In this document: piece after piece, positions 1 to 5,030 of the stretch | Layout of the letters: the number at the start of each line of letters is the position of its first letter | How positions within the stretch are numbered: the stretch's first letter is position 1 | From: an uncultured Eubacteriales bacterium | GTDB taxonomy: Bacteria; Bacillota; Clostridia; Oscillospirales; Feifaniaceae | Length of the DNA: 5,032 bases | Assembly (NCBI GenBank): GCA_902474785.1 | Contig: CABRXB010000104.1 | Coordinates: 1 to 5,032 of the forward strand | Direction of reading: 5' to 3' | Position numbers and translations under genes: made by a program | The notes under the pieces: model-generated | The model's database searches: none | What the model was told of the DNA's origin: nothing | What the model saw: only the letters and a program-made list of their open reading frames with translations

Positions 1-7
1 CCCGATA

Positions 8-47
8 ACGGGTGTGGGCAGAATCACTGCCTGCACCCGTTTTCTTT
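8..47 (+). terminator. Intrinsic terminator of an upstream gene lying off the left edge
   Basis: Bases 8-21 pair with 27-40 to give a 14-bp stem with two G-U pairs, closed by the 5-base loop AATCA, and followed directly by the T-rich tract TTTTCTTT. This is a textbook Rho-independent terminator reading rightward. The gene it serves is not in the window. It separates that gene from the lipoprotein gene at 170. Confidence 0.88.
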
Positions 48-59
48 GCGTCTAGCCGG

Positions 60-88
60 TTGACGTCTTCTTCCAAAGGCGCCACAAT
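60..88 (+). promoter_or_regulatory. Probable sigma-A-type promoter of the lipoprotein gene
   Basis: TTGACG (60-65, five of six consensus bases) is followed after exactly 17 bases by CACAAT (83-88, four of six). Transcription would start near 95, leaving a leader of about 75 bases. It lies just after the terminator at 8-47, where an independent promoter is expected. The -10 box is imperfect, so the call is moderate. Confidence 0.45.
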
Positions 89-152
89 GCTCCCGCTATT
101 TTCAGCGCATTTTCACAAAGCTTACAAAAAGGACGTCTATGATGGGCTTGCA

Positions 153-161
153 AAGGAAGGT
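153..161 (+). promoter_or_regulatory. Ribosome binding site of the lipoprotein gene
   Basis: AAGGAAGGT lies 8-9 bases before the ATG at 170 and resembles the anti-Shine-Dalgarno complement AAGGAGGT with one extra base. It selects the ATG at 170 over the out-of-frame ATGs at 139 and 142. Confidence 0.7.
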
Positions 162-169
162 GAACTTTC

Positions 170-1699
170 ATGAAATTCAGTCCAAAAATTCGCACCCTGG
201 CACTCTTTACGGCGGCCATGCTGTCGCTGGCCGGCTGCGCGACTGACGACGATATCTCCCAGACCGACCCCAACCTCGCCCTCACGCCGGGCGAGACGCT
301 GATCTCTTTGAGCGATAACGCCGTTCTGGTGGAGGGAGAGCCCGTCTCCCAGTCCAGCACGGTTTCGGTCTACGAGGGCGCCGACATCATCTACTATGAG
401 GCCGGCCGGGGCGAGGGCTACGGGGAGGGCACGACCGCCGACGAACACACCGCGCAGGAGGCCGACGCCCACACCGTTTTGACCATCACATCTCCCGGCA
501 CTTACCGCGCCACGGGCACGCTCTCGCAGGGGCAGCTCGTTGTCGATCTGGGTCAGGAGGCGCGGGAGAATCCCGAGGCCCGCGTCACGTTGATTTTAGA
601 CGACGTTGATCTCACCTGCACCGTGGCCCCCGCCATTTTGGTGAAAAACGCCTATGAGTGCGGCAGCGCGCAGATCGAGACCGCCACCCATCAGGTCGAC
701 ACCGGCGACGCAGGGTTTACCCTTGTGCTGGCCGACGACAGTGAAAACGTGGTCTCAGGCTCGTATGTGGCCAAAATCTACGAGCCCGGCACCACCGACA
801 AACTCTACAAGTATGATGCGGCCATCGAGTCGCTTGTCTCCTTCAACATCGACGGGGAGTCGCTTGGCAACGGCATCTTGACCGTCAACGCCCAAAACGA
901 GGGCATTGAAAGTCATCTGCACCTGACCATCAACGCCGGCGACATCACCATCTTCTCCAAGGACGACAGCATCAACGCCAATGAGGATTTCGTCTCGGTT
1001 TTGACCGTCAACGGCGGACATCTGCAATGCACGGTCAGTGGCGGCAGCGAGGGCGACGGGCTTGACTCCAACGGCTATATCGTCATCAACGGCGGGCACA
1101 TCATCGCAGCCGCCGACCCAAACAGCCAGGACAGCGGCCTCGACTCTGACCTTGGCATCTACCTCAACGGGGGAACCGTGCTTGCAAGCGGCAACATGTA
1201 CGACGAGATCTCGTCCGATTCCACGCAGCCCTATGCGGTGATGCAGCTGCGCGAGCTGCGCGAAGGCGGCGCGCTGACGCTGATGCAGGACGAACAAGGT
1301 GAGGCGGTCGCGGCCTTTGCCCCTGTAAACGATTATACCGTTCTCGTCTACAGCGACCCCTCGCTGCAAGCGAACGCCAACTACAGCTTCTGGGCGGTCT
1401 CTACTGTGACGGGCTCCCAATATGCAAGCCTTTACACAGACATCACCGCCTTTGAAAACGCACAGCAGCTTGAGACCTCCGCCGCAGGCAGGCCGGGTGG
1501 CGCAAGACCCAGCGCACAGCAGGGAGGCCCAGGCGCCATGCAGCCGCCCGAAGGAGAAACTCCGCCCGAAGGCGCGCCCTCTTTTGACACAGAGCCGCCC
1601 CAGCGTCCCTCTGGCGACGACCGACCAGAGGCCCCTTCCACACAGGGCGAGGGCACAGTTCCATCAGAGCAAACCCCCATCGACAACCAGACGACATGA
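170..1699 (+). CDS. Cthe_2159-like carbohydrate-binding beta-helix lipoprotein
   Basis: A 509-residue secreted lipoprotein. Residues 1-23 form a signal peptide with a charged start, a hydrophobic core and the lipobox S-L-A-G-C, so Cys23 should be lipidated and anchor the protein on the outer face of the membrane. From about residue 100 to 430 the sequence is made of short beta-helix-like rungs with repeated motifs such as LTVNAQNEGIES, LTINAGDITIFSKDDSIN, VNGGHLQ, INGGHII and LNGGTV, rich in Asn, Gly and Asp. This matches the Cthe_2159-type domain. The Clostridium thermocellum founder of that family is known as a pectate-lyase-like beta-helix that binds cellulose and acidic polysaccharide without shown cleavage. 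Cys150 and Cys164 could form a disulfide. Residues 436-509 are a Pro/Gly/Glu/Gln-rich disordered tail. The gene has its own promoter and terminator. Binding of a plant or cell-surface polysaccharide is inference; enzyme activity is not supported. Confidence 0.88.
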   Translation: MKFSPKIRTLALFTAAMLSLAGCATDDDISQTDPNLALTPGETLISLSDNAVLVEGEPVSQSSTVSVYEGADIIYYEAGRGEGYGEGTTADEHTAQEADAHTVLTITSPGTYRATGTLSQGQLVVDLGQEARENPEARVTLILDDVDLTCTVAPAILVKNAYECGSAQIETATHQVDTGDAGFTLVLADDSENVVSGSYVAKIYEPGTTDKLYKYDAAIESLVSFNIDGESLGNGILTVNAQNEGIESHLHLTINAGDITIFSKDDSINANEDFVSVLTVNGGHLQCTVSGGSEGDGLDSNGYIVINGGHIIAAADPNSQDSGLDSDLGIYLNGGTVLASGNMYDEISSDSTQPYAVMQLRELREGGALTLMQDEQGEAVAAFAPVNDYTVLVYSDPSLQANANYSFWAVSTVTGSQYASLYTDITAFENAQQLETSAAGRPGGARPSAQQGGPGAMQPPEGETPPEGAPSFDTEPPQRPSGDDRPEAPSTQGEGTVPSEQTPIDNQTT

Positions 1700-1780
1700 T
1701 GGGCCTTGGTTTTACAGCGTCGACACGACATCCTGCGCCTTGCTCCAAGTCGCCTTGACGCCTTGATCCCACGCCCCCCC

Positions 1781-1809
1781 CGGGGCCCGGCAACCTGCCG
1801 CCCCGTTTT
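1781..1809 (+). terminator. Probable intrinsic terminator of the lipoprotein gene
   Basis: CGGGG (1781-1785) and CGGCA (1788-1792), separated by a 2-base bulge, pair with TGCCG (1796-1800) and CCCCG (1801-1805) around the loop ACC. TTTT (1806-1809) follows at once. It is the first hairpin with a T-run after the stop codon at 1697-1699. Confidence 0.6.
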
Positions 1810-1815
1810 CATAGA

Positions 1816-1846
1816 GAGCCGCCGGCCGCGCGCCGGTCGGCGGCTC
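1816..1846. repeat. 13-bp GC-rich inverted repeat behind the first terminator
   Basis: Bases 1816-1828 pair with 1834-1846 over 13 bp, with one G-U pair (1825-1837), around a 5-base CGCGC loop. No T-run follows on either strand, so it is not a classical terminator. It may protect the 3' end of the mRNA or block read-through. Confidence 0.7.
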
Positions 1847-1881
1847 CCCTCTCCCCTGAAGAGAAACGCGTTTTTCCCTAA

Positions 1882-1923
1882 GGGCGGCGGGTTCACAGGG
1901 CCTGCCGCCCGCCCCTCCTTTTT
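1882..1923 (+). terminator. Possible second terminator hairpin
   Basis: GGGCGGC (1882-1888) pairs with GCCGCCC (1904-1910). The stem extends inward with G-U, G-C and G-C pairs to 1891/1901. A run of five T (1919-1923) comes eight bases after the stem, farther than usual, so efficiency is doubtful. Confidence 0.35.
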
Positions 1924-2012
1924 CCTGAAACAAATCTTGCCCTATGGCGCTGCAACCCATTGTCTCACGAACGTCCAACCTTTGAATGGTTGATACTTTG
2001 CTTCCTCTCTTT

Positions 2013-2054
2013 CCCCCGTCTTGCAGGGTGTTTTCCCTACAAGGCGGGGGTTTT
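2013..2054 (+). terminator. Strong intrinsic terminator just upstream of the AIM24-family promoter
   Basis: Bases 2013-2028 pair with 2035-2050 over 16 positions with a single mismatch (C2024/A2039) and one G-U pair, around the loop TGTTTT, and TTTT (2051-2054) follows. The next promoter starts at 2076, so it stops incoming rightward transcription. It lies over 300 bases after the lipoprotein stop codon, so it may be a back-up or may end a separate small transcript. Confidence 0.8.
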
Positions 2055-2075
2055 CCTCTGTTTCAGGTCGTCTGC

Positions 2076-2104
2076 TTGCATGCGGCGCAGCCGCCGGGTA
2101 TAAT
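2076..2104 (+). promoter_or_regulatory. Near-consensus sigma-A-type promoter of the AIM24-family gene
   Basis: TTGCAT (2076-2081) and a perfect TATAAT (2099-2104) are separated by the ideal 17 bases. Transcription should start near 2111, giving a leader of about 41 bases. The spacer contains the perfect inverted repeat GCGGC-GCA-GCCGC (2082-2094), a possible operator. The position of this promoter rules out translation starts upstream of it. Confidence 0.82.
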
Positions 2105-2135
2105 AGAACACACGCGAACGAACTCCAAGAGATTC

Positions 2136-2143
2136 AAGGGAGG
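2136..2143 (+). promoter_or_regulatory. Ribosome binding site that fixes the AIM24-family start
   Basis: AAGGGAGG ends nine bases before the ATG at 2153. Together with the promoter at 2076-2104 it decides for this ATG and against the in-frame TTG at 2021, which sits inside the terminator stem. Confidence 0.8.
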
Positions 2144-2152
2144 CTTTTCGAT

Positions 2153-3070
2153 ATGTTTTGCAACAGTTGCGGCGCAAGACTGCTGGGCGGCGTGCGCTTT
2201 TGCCCTTCCTGCGGCGCGCAGCAGGGCGCGTCGCCCTCCCCATCCGTCCTGCGTCCCGCCGACGAGATCGACTATACCCTGTATGGAGACGACATGCAGC
2301 TTGTGGAAATTGAGCTCGACCCCGGCGAGAGCGCCGTGGCCGAGGCCGGCGCCATGACCTACATGGAGGCCTCCATCAAAATGGACGCCATTTTGGGCGA
2401 CGGCAGCGGCAGCGACGAGGGCAAGGGGCTGATGGGCAAGCTCGCAGGCGCAGGCAAACGCGCGCTCACCGGGGAAAGCATCTTTATGACGCTCTTTCAA
2501 AATGTGGGCAGCGGCAAAGCCAAAGTTGCCTTTGCCGCCCCCTATCCCGGCAAAATCATCCCTGTGGAGATCAAATCCTTTGGCAGCAGCCTCATCTGTC
2601 AGAGATCGGCTTTTCTGTGCGCGGCCAAGGGCGTGTCCACCGACCTATACCTGCATAGGAAGATCGGCGCGGGATTTTTTGGCGGCGAGGGCTTTATCAT
2701 GCAACGACTCACGGGCGACGGGCTGGTCTTTTTGCACGCCGGCGGCACCATCATCAAAAAAGAGCTTGCCGCCGGGGAGTCGTTGCGGCTTGACACCGGC
2801 TGTCTTGTCGCCATCAGCGAGACTGTGAACTACGACGTACAGTTTGCCTCCGACATCAAAACCGGGTTGTTTGGCGGCGAGGGCCTATTCCTCGCGACCG
2901 TGTCCGGCCCCGGCCACGTCTGGATGCAGTCGCTGCCCTTCTCGCGCATGGCAGACCAGATCATCTCGGCGCGAGACAAAAATCAGGGGGAAAACAAGGG
3001 CTTCAACAACCCGCTCGGCGAGGTCGCAAGCGGGCTTGGCGGCGCGCTTGGCGGGCTTTTCAAGGGGTGA
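2153..3070 (+). CDS. Zinc-ribbon protein with AIM24/TIGR00266-family domain
   Basis: A 305-residue protein. Residues 1-21 form a compact Cys4 zinc ribbon, with CxxC at Cys3/Cys6 and Cys17/Cys20 (CNSCG and CPSCG). After a short linker, roughly residues 38-265 match the TIGR00266/AIM24 (formerly DUF124) family: I recognise AGAMTYMEASIKM, GESIFMTLF, the CQRSAFLCAAKGV segment, FFGGEGFIMQRL and LFGGEGLFLATVSGPG. The two GGEG segments look like an internal repeat, in keeping with the family's pseudo-symmetric beta fold. The tail is Gly-rich and ends GGALGGLFKG. There is no signal peptide or clear membrane helix, so it is probably cytoplasmic or peripheral to the membrane. Yeast AIM24 has a mitochondrial inner-membrane role, but the bacterial function is unsettled. 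It is a single-gene unit with its own promoter, ribosome binding site and downstream terminator. The ATG at 2153 is preferred over the in-frame TTG at 2021. Confidence 0.9.
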   Translation: MFCNSCGARLLGGVRFCPSCGAQQGASPSPSVLRPADEIDYTLYGDDMQLVEIELDPGESAVAEAGAMTYMEASIKMDAILGDGSGSDEGKGLMGKLAGAGKRALTGESIFMTLFQNVGSGKAKVAFAAPYPGKIIPVEIKSFGSSLICQRSAFLCAAKGVSTDLYLHRKIGAGFFGGEGFIMQRLTGDGLVFLHAGGTIIKKELAAGESLRLDTGCLVAISETVNYDVQFASDIKTGLFGGEGLFLATVSGPGHVWMQSLPFSRMADQIISARDKNQGENKGFNNPLGEVASGLGGALGGLFKG

Positions 3071-3080
3071 GCGCCCCTTG
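3061..3080 (+). repeat. Hairpin spanning the AIM24-family stop codon
   Basis: CAAGGGG (3061-3067) pairs with CCCCTTG (3074-3080), leaving the stop codon TGA at 3068-3070 in the 6-base loop. No T-run follows, so it is not a terminator by itself. Confidence 0.6.
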
Positions 3081-3082
3081 TG

Positions 3083-3119
3083 GCCGCTGGCTATGGGCCG
3101 GTAGCGGCGATATTGTTTT
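3083..3119 (+). terminator. Weak candidate terminator hairpin
   Basis: GCCGCT (3083-3088) pairs with AGCGGC (3103-3108), and GGC (3089-3091) with GCC (3097-3099), leaving a 3-base bulge. TTTT (3116-3119) comes seven bases after the stem, which makes termination doubtful. The better site is 3253-3283. Confidence 0.3.
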
Positions 3120-3252
3120 CCGTCTGGGGCAATTGCAACGCCGCTTTGCCGAGCCGCCGGGTTGGGCGACCTGCAAAATCCCGACCGCTTTGGCGGCAGC
3201 TTCCAACCGTTTGCAGTTTGGTTTAGACGGCGCAACAACCTCTGATCACACA

Positions 3253-3283
3253 AAAAGGGGCAATCTCCCGGATTGCCCCTTTT
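3253..3283. terminator. Bidirectional intrinsic terminator between converging genes
   Basis: Bases 3253-3265 pair perfectly with 3271-3283 (13 bp, GGGGCAATC core flanked by AAAA and TTTT) around the loop TCCCG. Read rightward it ends in TTTT. Read leftward it ends in five T (complement of 3252-3256). It can end the AIM24-family transcript about 180 bases after its stop codon, and leftward transcription from 4917 as well. Confidence 0.88.
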
Positions 3284-3315
3284 GTCATTTGTTGAGGACT
3301 GCACCATGTTTATCC

Positions 3316-3329
3316 CGCTCTAATGAGCG
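3316..3329. repeat. Short 5-bp hairpin
   Basis: CGCTC (3316-3320) and GAGCG (3325-3329) flank the loop TAAT. There is no T-run. The role is unknown and it may be chance. Confidence 0.35.
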
Positions 3330-3707
3330 CAGGCATTGTTCATGAGTTGGCCTTTTGCCGTTTGTGTTCCCTGTGGCTTTGTCTGCTTGGGCCTCTATCC
3401 GCCATGCAAATCTCAAGCGTCGGCTTTCGCGGTCTGCGAGCCACTTGGCCCAAGGGCACATGTTTGAAGAGGACGCGGCCCCTCTGCAAATTCACCGATA
3501 CAATGGGAAGTTCGGTCTGCCCGGCATTTTGATGCCCCGTATCACCAGGCGTCGGATGCGGTGCGGCAGGCATTCCCTTTGGGGCCACTTGTCGCGGGAT
3601 TCCGACAACCCTCTGAAACGTTTCCATGCCCGGTCATTTGGCAAGGTTGACTTTGCAGCCTCGCCTGTCCTCTTGCCCAGAGCAGCCTGTCTCCCGGAGG
3701 AAATCAT

Positions 3708-3851
3708 ATGCACCAACGCCAGACGTTTCCGATGCAACAGCCTCCTGGGTATCCAGTTTTGCATCGCCGGATAAGCACCGTTTTTAGCTTCTGCCTGTCC
3801 TGCACGGCAAAATCCTGTGCGGCAAGGACGAATGACCAATCGATGCGCTGA
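3708..3851 (+). CDS. Doubtful 47-residue ORF with a good ribosome binding site
   Basis: This frame opens with ATG at 3708, seven bases after GGAGG (3696-3700), and runs to TGA at 3849-3851. The product begins MHQRQTFPMQQPPGYPVL and contains the segment FSFCLSCTAKSC. It has no clear signal peptide or membrane helix and matches no family I know. The three Cys might suggest a small metal- or disulfide-containing peptide, but the same bases carry hairpins (3730-3766, 3797-3829) that explain the repeated CTG and GGCAA pieces without coding. No convincing promoter was found upstream. The start signal is the only positive evidence, so this is listed as a candidate rather than a gene. Confidence 0.2.
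   Translation: MHQRQTFPMQQPPGYPVLHRRISTVFSFCLSCTAKSCAARTNDQSMR
3730..3766. repeat. Two-part hairpin in the gene-free stretch
   Basis: CGATGCAA (3730-3737) pairs with TTGCATCG (3759-3766). Inside it CTGG (3745-3748) pairs with CCAG (3753-3756) around the tetraloop GTAT. The arms are perfect, but an internal loop of 7 and 2 bases separates the two helices. Confidence 0.6.
3797..3829. repeat. Hairpin overlapping a near-tandem 15-base repeat
   Basis: GTCCT (3797-3801) and GCAC (3802-3805) can pair with AGGAC (3825-3829) and GTGC (3817-3820), with a 4-base bulge (3821-3824). The same bases read as a near-tandem repeat: TCCTGCACGGCAA (3798-3810) and TCCTGTGCGGCAA (3813-3825), identical at 11 of 13 positions with a 15-base period. 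Confidence 0.55.
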
Positions 3852-3918
3852 CCTTGACCCATCCTTTCCACTAAGACCTTCCCCTATGGAACCCTTTTTG
3901 AAAGGAGTTGACCTCTTG

Positions 3919-4917
3919 TTATGCGAGCGGTTGCACCATGTTTTTTTCGTAGGGATTATAGAGCAGGTTCCCCTGCCCGTCATATACGGACTCCTCGCCA
4001 TACCGCCAGTCGTCGTCTCCATCCACGCGTTCCCCCGCCTCGTTGATGGAAATTTTCTGCACCACCGTGCGGTGGACAAATCCGTAGCTGTCAACGGCCT
4101 CCACCAGCAGCGTCAGCGTCTTCCCCGCGGGGATCTCCAGTTGCTCCTCCAGCGTGAAGCCGCTGTTGTCCCATGTCAAGGCGCCGGGCGCAGTCCTCTC
4201 GGCGGACGCTTTGAGCGACACCGCCGCGCTGCTGCCATTGGCATCTTTCCAATCCGGCGTTCGCCGTTTTGTCACCTCGTCGTCGAGCAGATAGAGCAGC
4301 TCCACGCTCACAAATCCCGCGTTTGGCGCGTCGTTCCCATTCACACGCACGTCCCCGTTGAAGCGGCAGACGCCCGGATTGCCCGGACTGTAGGTCCAGC
4401 TTCCGGAGTAGCGCGCGGAAAGCGTGGGGAGATAGTCGTCTTTCAGATTCAACCAGAGCTGAAGCGTCTCCACCTGGGACACCTCCCCGTCGCGCTGCGT
4501 CACCGTGACCTGCGGCACACTGAAAACGTCAACGGGGACAACGGCTGAAAACTGGTTGTCTGTCCGCTGCATGGGAATCTGCCCTTGCCCCAGCGACAAA
4601 AAGAGCTCTGTGTCGGGCGTTGTCCTCTTCGGGACGACGGTAAAGGTGATTGGCACGCACAGCGTGGTCGCATCAAACGCCCCCATCTCACAGTCATAGC
4701 GATCCAGAATGGCGGCCTGCTTTTTCAGGCTCTCCTCCACAGCGCCCGTGATGTTTCGCAGCACATTTGACTGTTCTCTTGACAAGGCGCTCAACTGATT
4801 CTCCACGTTTTGCAGCCTGTTTTCAAGATCGTCTTTGACCCTGTTTACGGTGTACAGCGTGATCAGGGACAGCGCCAGCACAATCCCGAGCAATGTCGGC
4901 AGCCAATGTTTTTTCAT
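3919..4917 (-). CDS. Uncharacterised membrane-anchored coiled-coil protein
   Basis: A 332-residue protein read leftward from ATG (4917-4915) to TAA (3921-3919). Residues 1-5 are basic, and 6-24 form one hydrophobic helix (PTLLGIVLALSLITLYTV). No lipobox is seen, so this is an uncleaved anchor with the rest probably outside the cell. Residues about 27-72 have the Leu/Val spacing and charge of a coiled coil. Residues about 85-295 alternate hydrophobic and polar as in beta-sandwich modules, including a PITFTVVPK strand, an SWTY segment and a TLTLLVEAVDSYGF strand. The C-terminal part (297-324) has the acidic GDDDWRYGEES segment and YDGQGNLLYNPYE. Cys76, Cys87 and Cys184 are the only cysteines. 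I know no named family. The architecture resembles tethered accessory proteins seen near sigma/anti-sigma genes in Clostridia, but no such neighbour is visible here. No promoter was found upstream within the window, so transcription may begin beyond the right edge. Confidence 0.85.
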   Translation of the reverse strand: MKKHWLPTLLGIVLALSLITLYTVNRVKDDLENRLQNVENQLSALSREQSNVLRNITGAVEESLKKQAAILDRYDCEMGAFDATTLCVPITFTVVPKRTTPDTELFLSLGQGQIPMQRTDNQFSAVVPVDVFSVPQVTVTQRDGEVSQVETLQLWLNLKDDYLPTLSARYSGSWTYSPGNPGVCRFNGDVRVNGNDAPNAGFVSVELLYLLDDEVTKRRTPDWKDANGSSAAVSLKASAERTAPGALTWDNSGFTLEEQLEIPAGKTLTLLVEAVDSYGFVHRTVVQKISINEAGERVDGDDDWRYGEESVYDGQGNLLYNPYEKNMVQPLA

Positions 4918-4924
4918 GGATGTT

Positions 4925-4930
4925 CTCCTC
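4925..4930 (-). promoter_or_regulatory. Ribosome binding site of the membrane-protein gene
   Basis: On the minus strand GAGGAG (4930-4925) ends seven bases before the ATG at 4917, an ideal spacing. It supports that start, with no competing ATG giving an equally good N-terminal membrane anchor. Confidence 0.75.
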
Positions 4931-4950
4931 TTCTTCTACCATTTTCTTTC

Positions 4951-5030
4951 ACAAAGCGCTGTGCCCGGCACAGCCCGCCCCGCCGCGCGGCCTGCGGGCC
5001 GCGCCCGTCTCTTTGCGCAACACGCTTTGT
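4951..5030 (-). promoter_or_regulatory. Folded leader upstream of the membrane-protein gene
   Basis: An outer inverted repeat ACAAAGCG (4951-4958) and CGCTTTGT (5023-5030) encloses two perfect hairpins. The first pairs GCTGTGC (4958-4964) with GCACAGC (4968-4974) around a 3-base loop. The second pairs GCGCGGCC (4985-4992) with GGCCGCGC (4997-5004) around TGCG. The palindrome TTGCGCAA lies at 5013-5020. The set sits about 20 bases before the ribosome binding site. No T-run follows, so it is not a plain terminator. It could be an mRNA leader element, a repeat, or a folded 3' end of an upstream gene; I match it to no known riboswitch. Confidence 0.5.

Larger units (their letters stand above)
1700..2075. 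other. Gene-free, hairpin-rich intergenic stretch
   Basis: No credible gene was found here. Reading frames that cross it are shadows that run into the 3' end of the lipoprotein gene, and none has both a start with a ribosome binding site and protein-like content. The stretch holds GC-rich hairpins at 1781-1805, 1816-1846 and 1882-1910, the 10-base palindrome AAACGCGTTT at 1864-1873, a small 5-bp hairpin at 1976-1992, and a strong terminator at 2013-2054. Bases 1925-2012 carry no feature I can name. Confidence 0.6.
3284..3918. other. 635-base stretch with no recognisable gene
   Basis: This stretch separates the bidirectional terminator from the 3' end of the leftward membrane-protein gene. 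Open frames exist on both strands: 3355-3774 on plus from a TTG start, and 3340-3627 and 3492-4094 on minus. They lack good ribosome binding sites, overlap one another, are rich in Arg, Cys and Ser, and match no family I know. Structure seen includes hairpins at 3316-3329, 3730-3766, 3797-3829 and 3893-3905, and a 15-base near-tandem repeat at 3798-3827. It could be a decayed gene, an intergenic repeat family, or the long 3' untranslated region of the leftward gene. Confidence 0.6.

Noticed and set aside
139..246. Short upstream ORF of 35 codons overlapping the start of the lipoprotein gene
   Set aside because: It has only a weak AGGA five bases before its ATG, lies out of frame with the real gene, and its product reads as a shadow of the lipoprotein signal peptide.
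755..1420. 221-codon ORF on the minus strand
   Set aside because: It is antisense to the beta-helix part of the lipoprotein gene. Long antisense frames are common opposite GC-rich genes, and no ribosome binding site or family match was seen.
1432..1896. 154-codon ORF on the minus strand
   Set aside because: It runs opposite the low-complexity tail of the lipoprotein and through the terminator hairpins; the product is Arg/Gly/Pro-rich without a fold signature.
2021..2152. Longer form of the AIM24-family protein starting at an in-frame TTG at 2021
   Set aside because: The extra 44 codons cross a terminator hairpin and the promoter at 2076-2104, the added residues do not look like protein, and the ATG at 2153 has an excellent ribosome binding site and begins with the zinc ribbon.
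3355..3774. 139-codon ORF on the plus strand
   Set aside because: It starts with TTG without a convincing ribosome binding site, is rich in Arg and Cys, matches no family, and competes with open frames on the other strand. It could be a decayed gene, so the stretch is described as unexplained instead.
3301..3943. 11-base direct repeat GCACCATGTTT at 3301-3311 and 3933-3943, considered as ends of an inserted element
   Set aside because: The second copy lies inside the 3' end of the membrane-protein coding sequence, flanking bases do not match, and no inverted ends or transposase remnants were seen. Chance is likelier.
3492..4094. 200-codon ORF on the minus strand
   Set aside because: Its first third overlaps the 3' end of the well-supported membrane-protein gene in another frame, and the rest lies in the gene-free stretch without a start signal of its own.
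3817..4548. 243-codon ORF on the plus strand
   Set aside because: It is antisense to the membrane-protein gene, and its composition is that of a reverse-complement shadow.
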